Source of the DNA: Vescimonas cirricatena
GTDB lineage: Bacteria > Bacillota > Clostridia > Oscillospirales > Oscillospiraceae
NCBI RefSeq assembly: GCF_020687045.1
Contig: NZ_JAJEPW010000072.1
Span: forward strand, 1 to 11,984
DNA length: 11,984 nucleotides
Direction: 5' to 3'
The number at the start of each line of letters is the position of its first letter. Position 1 is the first letter of the stretch. The translations under genes were made by a program, and so were the position numbers. The notes under the pieces were generated by a model that was given only the letters and a program-made list of their open reading frames with translations, was not told the origin of the DNA and ran no database searches. Below, one piece after another: positions 7,166 through 11,984 of the stretch.

Positions 7166-8059
7166 TCAGTCCTCCTTCTTTTTTTTGATGAACACGTTGA
7201 GAAATACGTTGATGAGCATAATGAACAGAAACAGCACCAGGCCGATGGAAAACAGGGCCTGCTGATACAGGCTGCCCACCGGGGCGTAGGACATGCCGGA
7301 GATGATGCCGGTGGTCAGGAACCGGACGGACTGGAACAGCCCCGGCATATTGGCCACGTTTCCGGCCACCATGATGATGGCCATGGCCTCGCCGATGGCC
7401 CGGCCCACGCCCAGCACCACGGCGGTGGCCACGCCGCTGCGGGCGGCGTGGAGGCTGACGCGGAAATAGGTCTCCGTGGCGGTGGCCCCCAGGGCCAGGC
7501 TGGCCTCCTCATACTCCCGGGGCACCGCCCGCAGGGCCGTTTCCGACACATTGATGATGGAGGGCAGCACCATAATGGACAGCACCAGGATGGCCGCCAG
7601 CAGACAGGCGCCGGACCCCAGGGAGAAGGTGGTGCGGATCAGGGGCACCAGCACGATCATGCCCACCAGGCCGTATACCACCGACGGGATGCCCGCCAGC
7701 AGCTGCACGGCGGTGCGGATCACGGCGGCGGCCCTGGGCGGGGCCAGCTTGGAGAGGAAGATGGCCGTCATCAGGCCGATGGGCACGCCGATGACCATGG
7801 CCCCGGCGGTGCCGTATATGGAGGTGAGGATGAAGGGAAGAATGCCGTACTGGGCCCCGGTGGTGGTGTTGGTGGGGTCCCACACCTGGCCGAACAGGAA
7901 TTTGAACAGGCCGATCTCCCGGATGGCGGGCAGGCCCGAGAGGATCAGATACACGCTGATGACCAGCACGAAGCCCACGGCCACGATGCCGCACAGCAGG
8001 AAGATCAGATGGATCACGGTTTCCAGGGCCTTGCGGGCCCCTGTATTCTTTGAACGCAT
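7166..8059 (-). CDS. pstC: Phosphate ABC transporter permease PstC
   Basis: A 297-residue integral membrane permease that pairs with PstA. Helices are visible at about residues 14-42, 77-103, 124-141, 150-170, 211-235 and 268-292, ending in a cytosolic KKKKED tail. The EAA loop is EEASLALGATATETYFRVSL (184-203), and QLLAGIPSVVYGLVGM (119-134) is the family hallmark. FKFLFGQVWDPT (52-63) in the first periplasmic loop is typical of PstC and helps separate it from PstA. Start: ATG 8059 with an AAAGGAA site about 6-7 nt upstream. It is separated from pstS by 78 nt containing a hairpin, whereas all following genes in the operon are nearly contiguous. Confidence 0.95.
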   Translation of the reverse strand: MRSKNTGARKALETVIHLIFLLCGIVAVGFVLVISVYLILSGLPAIREIGLFKFLFGQVWDPTNTTTGAQYGILPFILTSIYGTAGAMVIGVPIGLMTAIFLSKLAPPRAAAVIRTAVQLLAGIPSVVYGLVGMIVLVPLIRTTFSLGSGACLLAAILVLSIMVLPSIINVSETALRAVPREYEEASLALGATATETYFRVSLHAARSGVATAVVLGVGRAIGEAMAIIMVAGNVANMPGLFQSVRFLTTGIISGMSYAPVGSLYQQALFSIGLVLFLFIMLINVFLNVFIKKKKED

Positions 8060-8092
8060 AGTCGGTTCCTTTCTGGTCCGGAACGGGAAAGG

Positions 8093-8120
8093 CCCCTGGC
8101 CCGGGATAACGGGTCAGGGG
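8093..8120 (-). terminator. Hairpin between pstS and pstC, possible attenuator
   Basis: An 11-bp stem (8093-8103 with 8110-8120, one G-U pair) with a 6-nt loop lies 17 nt past the pstS stop. On the minus strand it is followed by CCTTTCCCG, only a short T run, so partial termination or 3'-end protection of the pstS message is more likely than a full stop. Many organisms make much more binding protein than permease, and such hairpins are a common means. Confidence 0.6.
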
Positions 8121-8137
8121 AGGTCTCCCGGGGATGG

Positions 8138-8992
8138 TTACTTGGCCACGGGCACCGCACCGGCGTTCTTGATGAGGTCGGAAGCGGCGGAGGAGGTGGC
8201 GAAGTCGAAGAAAGCCTGAGCGGCGGCGGAGAGAGTCACGCCCTGCTTGGTCACCAGCACAAAGGGACGCTGGATTTCATAGCTGCCGTCCAGGACGGTG
8301 GCTTCGGTGCAGGCCACACCGCCCACGGTGAGGGCCTTGACAGTGGACTTGCCTTCCACGGCGGACAGAGATGCGTAGCCGATGGCGTTGGGGTTGCCGG
8401 CAACGGCCTCAATGACGCCGCCGGTGGAGGTCAGCTCCTGGTCCAGCTTGCAGGCATCCTTGGTATCGGTGATGGACTCGAAACCGTCCCGGGTGCCGCT
8501 GCCGGACTCACGGCCGATGCAGGAGATGGCGCCGGGGTCGCCCCCCACCTCGCTCCAGTCGGTGATCTTGCCGGTGAAGATGTCGGCGATCTGCTGAACG
8601 GTCAGATCGGCAACCTTGCTGCCGGCGTTGACGATGATGGCGATGCCGTCCAGGGCCACGGTGGTCTCCTGGAGACCGGCGGACTTCTCCTGGTCCTTCA
8701 GGGCCCGGGAGGCCAGGCCGATATCGGCGGAGCCGTTCTTCACGGCCTCGATGCCGGCGCCGGAGCCGGTGGGATCATAGGTGACGGTGACGCCGGGGTT
8801 GTCGGCGGTGAACTGCTCCTTCAGAGCGCCGATGACCTTGTCCATAGAGGTGGAGCCGTTGGTGGACACGGAGCCGGAGAGAGCGGTGCTGTTATCGTCG
8901 TTCTTAGGGGTGTCATTGCCCTTCTGGCCGCAGCCGGCCAGGATGCCCAGCACCATGACGATGCACAGGGCCATGGAAAGAAACCTTTTCAT
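8138..8992 (-). CDS. pstS: Phosphate-binding lipoprotein PstS
   Basis: A 284-residue extracellular solute-binding lipoprotein, the capture component of the Pst importer. The N-terminus is a lipoprotein signal: KR, a hydrophobic stretch, then lipobox LAGC with C21 as the lipidated cysteine, followed by a polar linker (22-38). The phosphate site is formed by GSTSM (46-50), TGSGAG (75-80), D90, SR (95-96), and RESGSGTR (161-168). These are the family's ligand loops. GNPNAIGYASLS (199-210) is also conserved in PstS. Start: ATG 8992 with AAAGGAGA upstream at a slightly long spacing (about 10 nt). It is the first gene of the pst-pho operon. A tandem 11-bp repeat upstream is the likely Pho operator, so induction by phosphate starvation is expected. 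Confidence 0.95.
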   Translation of the reverse strand: MKRFLSMALCIVMVLGILAGCGQKGNDTPKNDDNSTALSGSVSTNGSTSMDKVIGALKEQFTADNPGVTVTYDPTGSGAGIEAVKNGSADIGLASRALKDQEKSAGLQETTVALDGIAIIVNAGSKVADLTVQQIADIFTGKITDWSEVGGDPGAISCIGRESGSGTRDGFESITDTKDACKLDQELTSTGGVIEAVAGNPNAIGYASLSAVEGKSTVKALTVGGVACTEATVLDGSYEIQRPFVLVTKQGVTLSAAAQAFFDFATSSAASDLIKNAGAVPVAK

Positions 8993-9048
8993 TTTTTCAG
9001 AATCTCCTTTCGATTCAACGGATTTTGGATATCCTCGGTACAGTTCAT

Positions 9049-9077
9049 AGGATACGGGCCGGATGTAAAGCCGGAAA
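9049..9077 (-). promoter_or_regulatory. pstS: Weak candidate promoter of pstS
   Basis: On the minus strand TTTCCG (9072-9077), a 17-bp spacer and TATCCT (9049-9054) form a weak sigma-A-like pair. TATGAA (9044-9049) is an alternative -10. Neither has a good -35, as expected if the Pho regulator bound just upstream recruits RNA polymerase. The choice between them is uncertain. Confidence 0.35.
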
Positions 9078-9109
9078 GGCGTGTTTTGTAAAATCCCGGT
9101 AAAATGCCG
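9064..9109 (-). promoter_or_regulatory. Candidate Pho box upstream of pstS
   Basis: On the plus strand GTAAAATCCCG (9088-9098) is followed directly by GTAAAATGCCG (9099-9109), a tandem 11-bp repeat with one mismatch. On the minus strand this reads TTTACC-N5-TTTACA (9098-9103, 9087-9092), matching the TT(A/C/T)A(C/T)A direct-repeat pattern of Firmicute PhoP sites. The 11-bp period is also that of the enterobacterial PhoB box. A third TTTACA (9064-9069) lies 17 nt further on, one base off the 11-bp register. The site sits upstream of pstS in the same locus as phoB, which strengthens the reading. Confidence 0.6.
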
Positions 9110-9143
9110 GGCCCGGCCAAGGACGAAATTTTCGCCGCCCGGC

Positions 9144-9172
9144 TTTACGGATGCCCGGCGGCGTGGTATACT
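9144..9172 (+). promoter_or_regulatory. Promoter of the HAD phosphatase operon
   Basis: TTTACG (9144-9149, 4/6 to the -35 consensus), a 17-bp spacer and TATACT (9167-9172, 5/6 to the -10) preceded by TGG form an extended -10 promoter. The predicted start is near 9179, giving a leader of roughly 130 nt before the ATG at 9308. Confidence 0.7.
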
Positions 9173-9206
9173 CCAAAAGACGGAGAACGAGAAAAATCGG
9201 AAAGAG

Positions 9207-9302
9207 ATGAGTCCTGTGCGGAAAAATCAGACAGAGGGGCTGCTGCGGAAGCTGCCCCGGCCCGCCGGGAAGAAACCGGCCCCGGCTGCCAATAAGGAGT
9301 AA
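9207..9302 (+). CDS. Possible 31-residue basic leader peptide
   Basis: A short frame begins with ATG at 9207, just downstream of the predicted transcription start, and ends with TAA at 9300-9302, 5 nt before the phosphatase ATG. The product starts MSPVRKNQTEGLL and is rich in Lys, Arg, Pro and Ala, with no hydrophobic segment. Its last codons contain the AAGGAG ribosome binding site of the next gene, which would suit translational coupling. Its own ribosome binding site is poor: GGAAAG ends only 2 nt from the ATG. I recognise no family. It may be a chance open frame in a purine-rich leader. Confidence 0.3.
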   Translation: MSPVRKNQTEGLLRKLPRPAGKKPAPAANKE

Positions 9303-9307
9303 ATAAC

Positions 9308-9952
9308 ATGAAATATCAGGCGATTTTATTTGATATGGACGGAACACTGCTGGACACCCTGACGGATATGCAGGCGGCGGTGAACTACATCCTGGAAAAA
9401 TACGGCTATCCCACCCGGACCTTAGAGGAGGTGCGCCGGTTCGTGGGCAACGGCGCGGGACCACTGATTCACCGGGCCCTGCCCCAGGGGGTGGACCCGG
9501 ACCGGGAGGCGGAAATCCTGGCGGACTACCGGGCCTATTACCAGGCCCACAACTGCGTGGAGACCCGTCCCTATGACGGCATCGGGCCGCTGCTGGAGCG
9601 GCTGCGGCAGGCAGGCGTGCGGACGGCGGTGGTGTCCAACAAGCCGGACCGGACCACCCGGACCCTGGCGGCCCGGTTCTTCCCGGAGCTGGACGGGGCC
9701 ATGGGCCAGCGGGAGGGCATCGCCTCCAAGCCCGCCCCGGATATGGTCCGGGCGGCTCTGGACCAGCTTCACGCGGCCCCGGAGGAGACTCTGTATGTAG
9801 GCGACAGCGAGGTGGACGTGGCCACCGCCCGGAACGCCGGGCTGGACATGATCGGCGTGGCCTGGGGGTTCCGGGGCCGGGCGGCTCTGGAGGCCGCAGG
9901 CGCGCCCCTGGTGGCGGACACCCCGGAGCAGCTGCTGGACATGCTGCAATGA
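9308..9952 (+). CDS. gph: HAD family phosphatase, phosphoglycolate phosphatase/PpaX-like
   Basis: A 214-residue cytosolic HAD hydrolase with a helical (C1) cap, the size of Gph and the pyrophosphatase PpaX. Catalytic motifs: FDMDGTLLD with D9 and D11 (8-16), motif II VVSNKPD with S110, motif III lysine K141 in ASKPAPD, and the metal-binding GDSEVD (165-170). The cap region (about 17-85) carries VGNGAGPLIHRALP, typical of phosphoglycolate phosphatases. Gph removes 2-phosphoglycolate from DNA repair and side reactions, but relatives act on other small phosphates, so substrate is tentative. Start: ATG 9308 has AAGGAG 8 nt upstream. It is first or second in an operon with the methyltransferase gene 26 nt downstream, and is divergent from pstS across a region with a Pho-like operator. 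Confidence 0.88.
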   Translation: MKYQAILFDMDGTLLDTLTDMQAAVNYILEKYGYPTRTLEEVRRFVGNGAGPLIHRALPQGVDPDREAEILADYRAYYQAHNCVETRPYDGIGPLLERLRQAGVRTAVVSNKPDRTTRTLAARFFPELDGAMGQREGIASKPAPDMVRAALDQLHAAPEETLYVGDSEVDVATARNAGLDMIGVAWGFRGRAALEAAGAPLVADTPEQLLDMLQ

Positions 9953-9978
9953 CCCCAAATCACGAAACGAGGTGCAAT

Positions 9979-11094
9979 ATGCATACATTTATGGTGCCCT
10001 GCCTGCTGGGGCTGGAAAAATTGGTGGGCGACGAGATCCGGCGGCTGGGCTTGAAGGACGTGCAGGTGGAAAACGGCCGGGTGCTGTGCCGGGGAGAACT
10101 GTCCGACCTGGCGCGGCTGAACATCAACCTGCGCTGCGGGGCGCGGGTGCTGCTGGTGCTGGGCCGGTTCCCGGCCCGCAGCTTTGAGGAGCTGTTTCAG
10201 GGCACCCGGGCCATCCCCTGGGAGGAGTATCTGCCCCGGGACGCGGCCTTCCCGGTGAAGGGCTACTCCATCTCCTCCCAGCTGCACGCGGTGCCCGCCT
10301 GCCAGTCCATCATCAAAAAGGCCATGGTGGAGCGGATGAAGGCCCACTACGGCCTGGAGCAGTTCCCGGAGGACGGGGTCAAGTATCAGGTGCGGTTCTC
10401 CCTGTTCAAGGACGAGGCCATGATCTGCCTGGACAGCTCCGGGGAGGGCCTGTACAAGCGGGGCTATCGGGCCGTGGGCGTGGAGGCCCCCCTGCGGGAG
10501 ACGCTGGCGGCGGCCATGGTGACCCTGTCCCGCTTCCGGGGCCGGGACCCCTTCTGCGACCCCTTCTGCGGCAGCGGCACCATCTGCATCGAGGCGGCGC
10601 TGATCGCCATGAACCGGGCCCCGGGCCTGGACCGCAGCTTCGACGCCCAGCGCTGGGGCTTTGTGCCCTCCGGGGACTGGCTGACCGCCGCCGGAGAGGC
10701 CATGGACAAGGAGTTCCACGGCCGGTACGACATCTGGGGCGGCGACGTGGACCCCCGGGCCGTGGCCATCGCCCGGGACAACGCCCGGAAGGCCGGGGTG
10801 GAGGACGTGGTGCGCTTCGAGGTGGCGGATATGCGGAATTTCCGCCGGGACGACACCTATGGCCAGCTGGTGACCAATCCCCCCTACGGCGAGCGGCTGC
10901 TGGAGCGGCAGGAGGCTGAGGCCCTGTACCGGGACTTCGGCAAAATGTGGGAGCGTCTGCCGGATACCTGGCGGACCCTGGTCCTCAGCAGCCACACGGA
11001 GTTTGAGCGCACCTTCGGCCACCAGGCCAAGAAGAAGCGCAAGCTCTATAACGGCATGATCAAGTGCGACCTGTTTATGTACGGCAACGTATAA
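9979..11094 (+). CDS. THUMP-domain class I SAM-dependent RNA methyltransferase (RlmL/YpsC-like)
   Basis: A 371-residue cytosolic methyltransferase of the family often annotated as N6-adenine-specific DNA methylase YpsC and related to the N-terminal half of RlmL. RlmL makes m2G2445 in 23S rRNA. An N-terminal ferredoxin-like/THUMP RNA-binding part (about 1-155) includes GLYKRGYR (157-164). The Rossmann methyltransferase domain follows, with the SAM-binding motif DPFCGSGT (194-201), an acidic motif GGDVDPRAV (254-262) and catalytic NPPYG (300-304). The NPPY motif marks methylation of an exocyclic or ring nitrogen. Start: an ATG at 9949 overlaps the previous stop, but it lacks a ribosome binding site. 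The ATG at 9979 has GAGG (9969-9972) 6 nt upstream and gives MHTFMVPCLLGLE, like relatives. Target base not provable from sequence. Confidence 0.9.
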   Translation: MHTFMVPCLLGLEKLVGDEIRRLGLKDVQVENGRVLCRGELSDLARLNINLRCGARVLLVLGRFPARSFEELFQGTRAIPWEEYLPRDAAFPVKGYSISSQLHAVPACQSIIKKAMVERMKAHYGLEQFPEDGVKYQVRFSLFKDEAMICLDSSGEGLYKRGYRAVGVEAPLRETLAAAMVTLSRFRGRDPFCDPFCGSGTICIEAALIAMNRAPGLDRSFDAQRWGFVPSGDWLTAAGEAMDKEFHGRYDIWGGDVDPRAVAIARDNARKAGVEDVVRFEVADMRNFRRDDTYGQLVTNPPYGERLLERQEAEALYRDFGKMWERLPDTWRTLVLSSHTEFERTFGHQAKKKRKLYNGMIKCDLFMYGNV

Positions 11095-11115
11095 GCACCC
11101 GCCCCGGCATTTTAT

Positions 11116-11144
11116 TTGCACCCGGCAGCTTCCTGTGATATAAT
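11116..11144 (+). promoter_or_regulatory. udp: Promoter of udp
   Basis: TTGCAC (11116-11121), a 17-bp spacer and a perfect TATAAT (11139-11144) preceded by TGA form an extended -10 promoter. Transcription should begin near 11151, giving a leader of about 33 nt. No terminator hairpin is evident between the methyltransferase stop and this promoter, so some readthrough into udp is likely. Confidence 0.75.
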
Positions 11145-11183
11145 GACGGCATCACACGGATCATTTATCAAGGAGGCGCAGCT

Positions 11184-11951
11184 ATGCAAAAGCTGGACAA
11201 ACAGTTCCATATCCACTGCGTGGAGGGCGACGTGGGCCGTTACGTCATCCTGCCCGGCGACCCCGGCCGCTGCGAAAAGATCGCGGCCCTGTTCGACGAC
11301 GCCCATTTTGTGGCCCAGAACCGCGAATTCACCATCTATACCGGCACCCTGCTGGGGGAAAAGGTCTCCGTCTGCTCCACCGGCATCGGCGGCCCCTCCG
11401 CCTCCATCGCCATGGAGGAGCTGCACAACATCGGCGCGGATACCTTCATCCGGGTGGGCACCTGCGGCGGCATCGACCTGGACGTGCGCTCCGGCGACGT
11501 GGTGGTGGCCACCGGGGCCATCCGCTTTGAGCACACCAGCCGGGAGTATGCCCCCATTGAGTACCCGGCCGTGGCCAATTTCGACGTCACCTGCGCCCTG
11601 GTACAGGCCGCCAAAAACCTGGGCAAGTCCCTGAAAACCGGCGTGGTCCAGTGCAAGGACGCCTTCTATGGCCAGCACAGCCCCGCCAGAATGCCGGTGT
11701 CCTATGAGCTGCTGAACAAGTGGGAGGCCTGGAAGCGCCTGCACGTGAAGGCCAGCGAAATGGAAAGCGCCGCCCTGTTTGTGGTGGCCGACGCCCTGGG
11801 CTGCCGCTGCGGCAGCTGCTTCCATGTGATCTGGAACCAGGAGCGGGAGGCCGCCGGACTGGACCAGGACATGAGCGAGGACACCACCTCCGCCGTGGAG
11901 GTGGGCGTGGAGGCCCTGAAGCTGCTGATCCAGACGGACCGGCAGGCATAA
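11184..11951 (+). CDS. udp: Uridine phosphorylase (nucleoside phosphorylase family I)
   Basis: A 255-residue cytosolic enzyme of the NP-I family, the usual length for uridine phosphorylase. It splits uridine with phosphate into uracil and ribose-1-phosphate in pyrimidine salvage. Visible features: phosphate-binding GDPGR (25-29, R29), STGIGGPSASIAMEEL (65-80), RVGTCGG (90-96, R90 and T93), KDAFYGQHSP (158-167) in the base-binding region, and EMES (192-195), whose glutamates and methionine bind ribose. KDAFYGQHSP and EAWKRL are typical of the Firmicute uridine phosphorylases as I recall them; purine phosphorylases of the DeoD type differ here. Start: ATG 11184 with AAGGAGG 7 nt upstream. It has its own promoter and is followed by a hairpin at the window edge. 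Confidence 0.93.
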   Translation: MQKLDKQFHIHCVEGDVGRYVILPGDPGRCEKIAALFDDAHFVAQNREFTIYTGTLLGEKVSVCSTGIGGPSASIAMEELHNIGADTFIRVGTCGGIDLDVRSGDVVVATGAIRFEHTSREYAPIEYPAVANFDVTCALVQAAKNLGKSLKTGVVQCKDAFYGQHSPARMPVSYELLNKWEAWKRLHVKASEMESAALFVVADALGCRCGSCFHVIWNQEREAAGLDQDMSEDTTSAVEVGVEALKLLIQTDRQA

Positions 11952-11967
11952 ATTGCAGAAAACGGGC

Positions 11968-11984
11968 GGCCCCGGTCAGGGGCC
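11968..11984 (+). terminator. Partial terminator hairpin after udp, cut by the window end
   Basis: GGCCCC (11968-11973), a 5-nt loop and GGGGCC (11979-11984) form a stem 17 nt past the udp stop, preceded by AAAACGGGC. The stem probably continues beyond the window, ending in a T run, but that part is not visible. Confidence 0.6.

Larger units (their letters stand above)
8993..9307. other. Divergent control region between pstS and the HAD phosphatase gene
   Basis: These 315 bases separate two divergently read genes. They hold, from left to right: the pstS leader and weak -10 candidates (9044-9054), an isolated Pho-type hexamer (9064-9069), a tandem 11-bp repeat (9088-9109), and a 12-bp GC palindrome (9106-9117). 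To the right lie a plus-strand promoter (9144-9172) and a possible 31-codon ORF (9207-9302). Confidence 0.8.

Noticed and set aside
6467..8053. Long open frame on the plus strand opposite pstC and pstA (over 500 codons)
   Set aside because: It is antisense to two clear permease genes. Its product is a Gly/His/Gln/Ala-rich shadow of the GC-rich codon pattern, with no domain. The same applies to other long opposite-strand frames at 3206-4177, 4231-5571 and 9769-11121.
9104..9295. Overlapping plus-strand frame of 63 codons beginning at 9104
   Set aside because: Its start lies upstream of the predicted promoter at 9144-9172, and it has no ribosome binding site or recognisable sequence.
1..11984. 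Mobile elements, CRISPR arrays, phage or defence genes, tRNA or rRNA genes
   Set aside because: I looked on both strands and saw no transposase or integrase motifs, no regularly spaced repeats and no cloverleaf or rRNA-like stretches. The segment is nearly fully occupied by conserved chromosomal genes.

Overview
The window is a chromosomal segment of a GC-rich Firmicute, most likely an Oscillospiraceae-type gut clostridium (Flavonifractor/Lawsonibacter-like). The placement rests on protein style: a Gram-positive lipobox on PstS, a type III pantothenate kinase, a Firmicute PhoR with HAMP and PAS domains, and a clostridial-type uridine phosphorylase. It also rests on strong AGGAGG/GAGG ribosome binding sites combined with high GC. 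It is a general assignment, not a species call. I see no mobile elements, CRISPR, tRNA or rRNA.

Layout, minus strand, read right to left. A complete phosphate-starvation locus runs pstS (8992-8138), pstC, pstA, pstB, phoU, phoB, phoR (to 2567). From pstC onward the genes are separated by at most 8 nt or overlap. Then come coaX (2494-1730) and a HAD-IIA (NagD-like) phosphatase (1705-920), ending at a perfect 20-bp stem terminator. A separate TVP38/TMEM64 (DedA-like) membrane protein gene (763-53) follows, with its own extended -10 promoter and terminator.

Layout, plus strand, left to right. Divergent from pstS, a promoter at 9144-9172 drives a possible 31-codon leader ORF, a Gph/PpaX-type HAD phosphatase (9308-9952) and an RlmL/YpsC-type THUMP methyltransferase (9979-11094). 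Uridine phosphorylase udp (11184-11951) has its own promoter and a terminator that runs off the window edge.

How it works together: PstS captures phosphate outside the membrane, PstC/PstA form the channel and PstB powers it. PhoU is expected to link transporter activity to the PhoR kinase, and PhoR to phosphorylate PhoB. A tandem 11-bp repeat upstream of pstS looks like the PhoB/PhoP operator, and a weaker hexamer ladder of the same period precedes the TVP38 gene.

The gene content is ordinary; I found no undescribed multi-gene system. The most interesting signals are regulatory. A near-consensus promoter sits in an AT-rich island inside phoU, where it could drive phoB-phoR independently. The pstS/phosphatase intergenic region may be a shared Pho control region. 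A hairpin between pstS and pstC may set their stoichiometry. coaX is joined to the pho operon by a hairpin without a U-tract.
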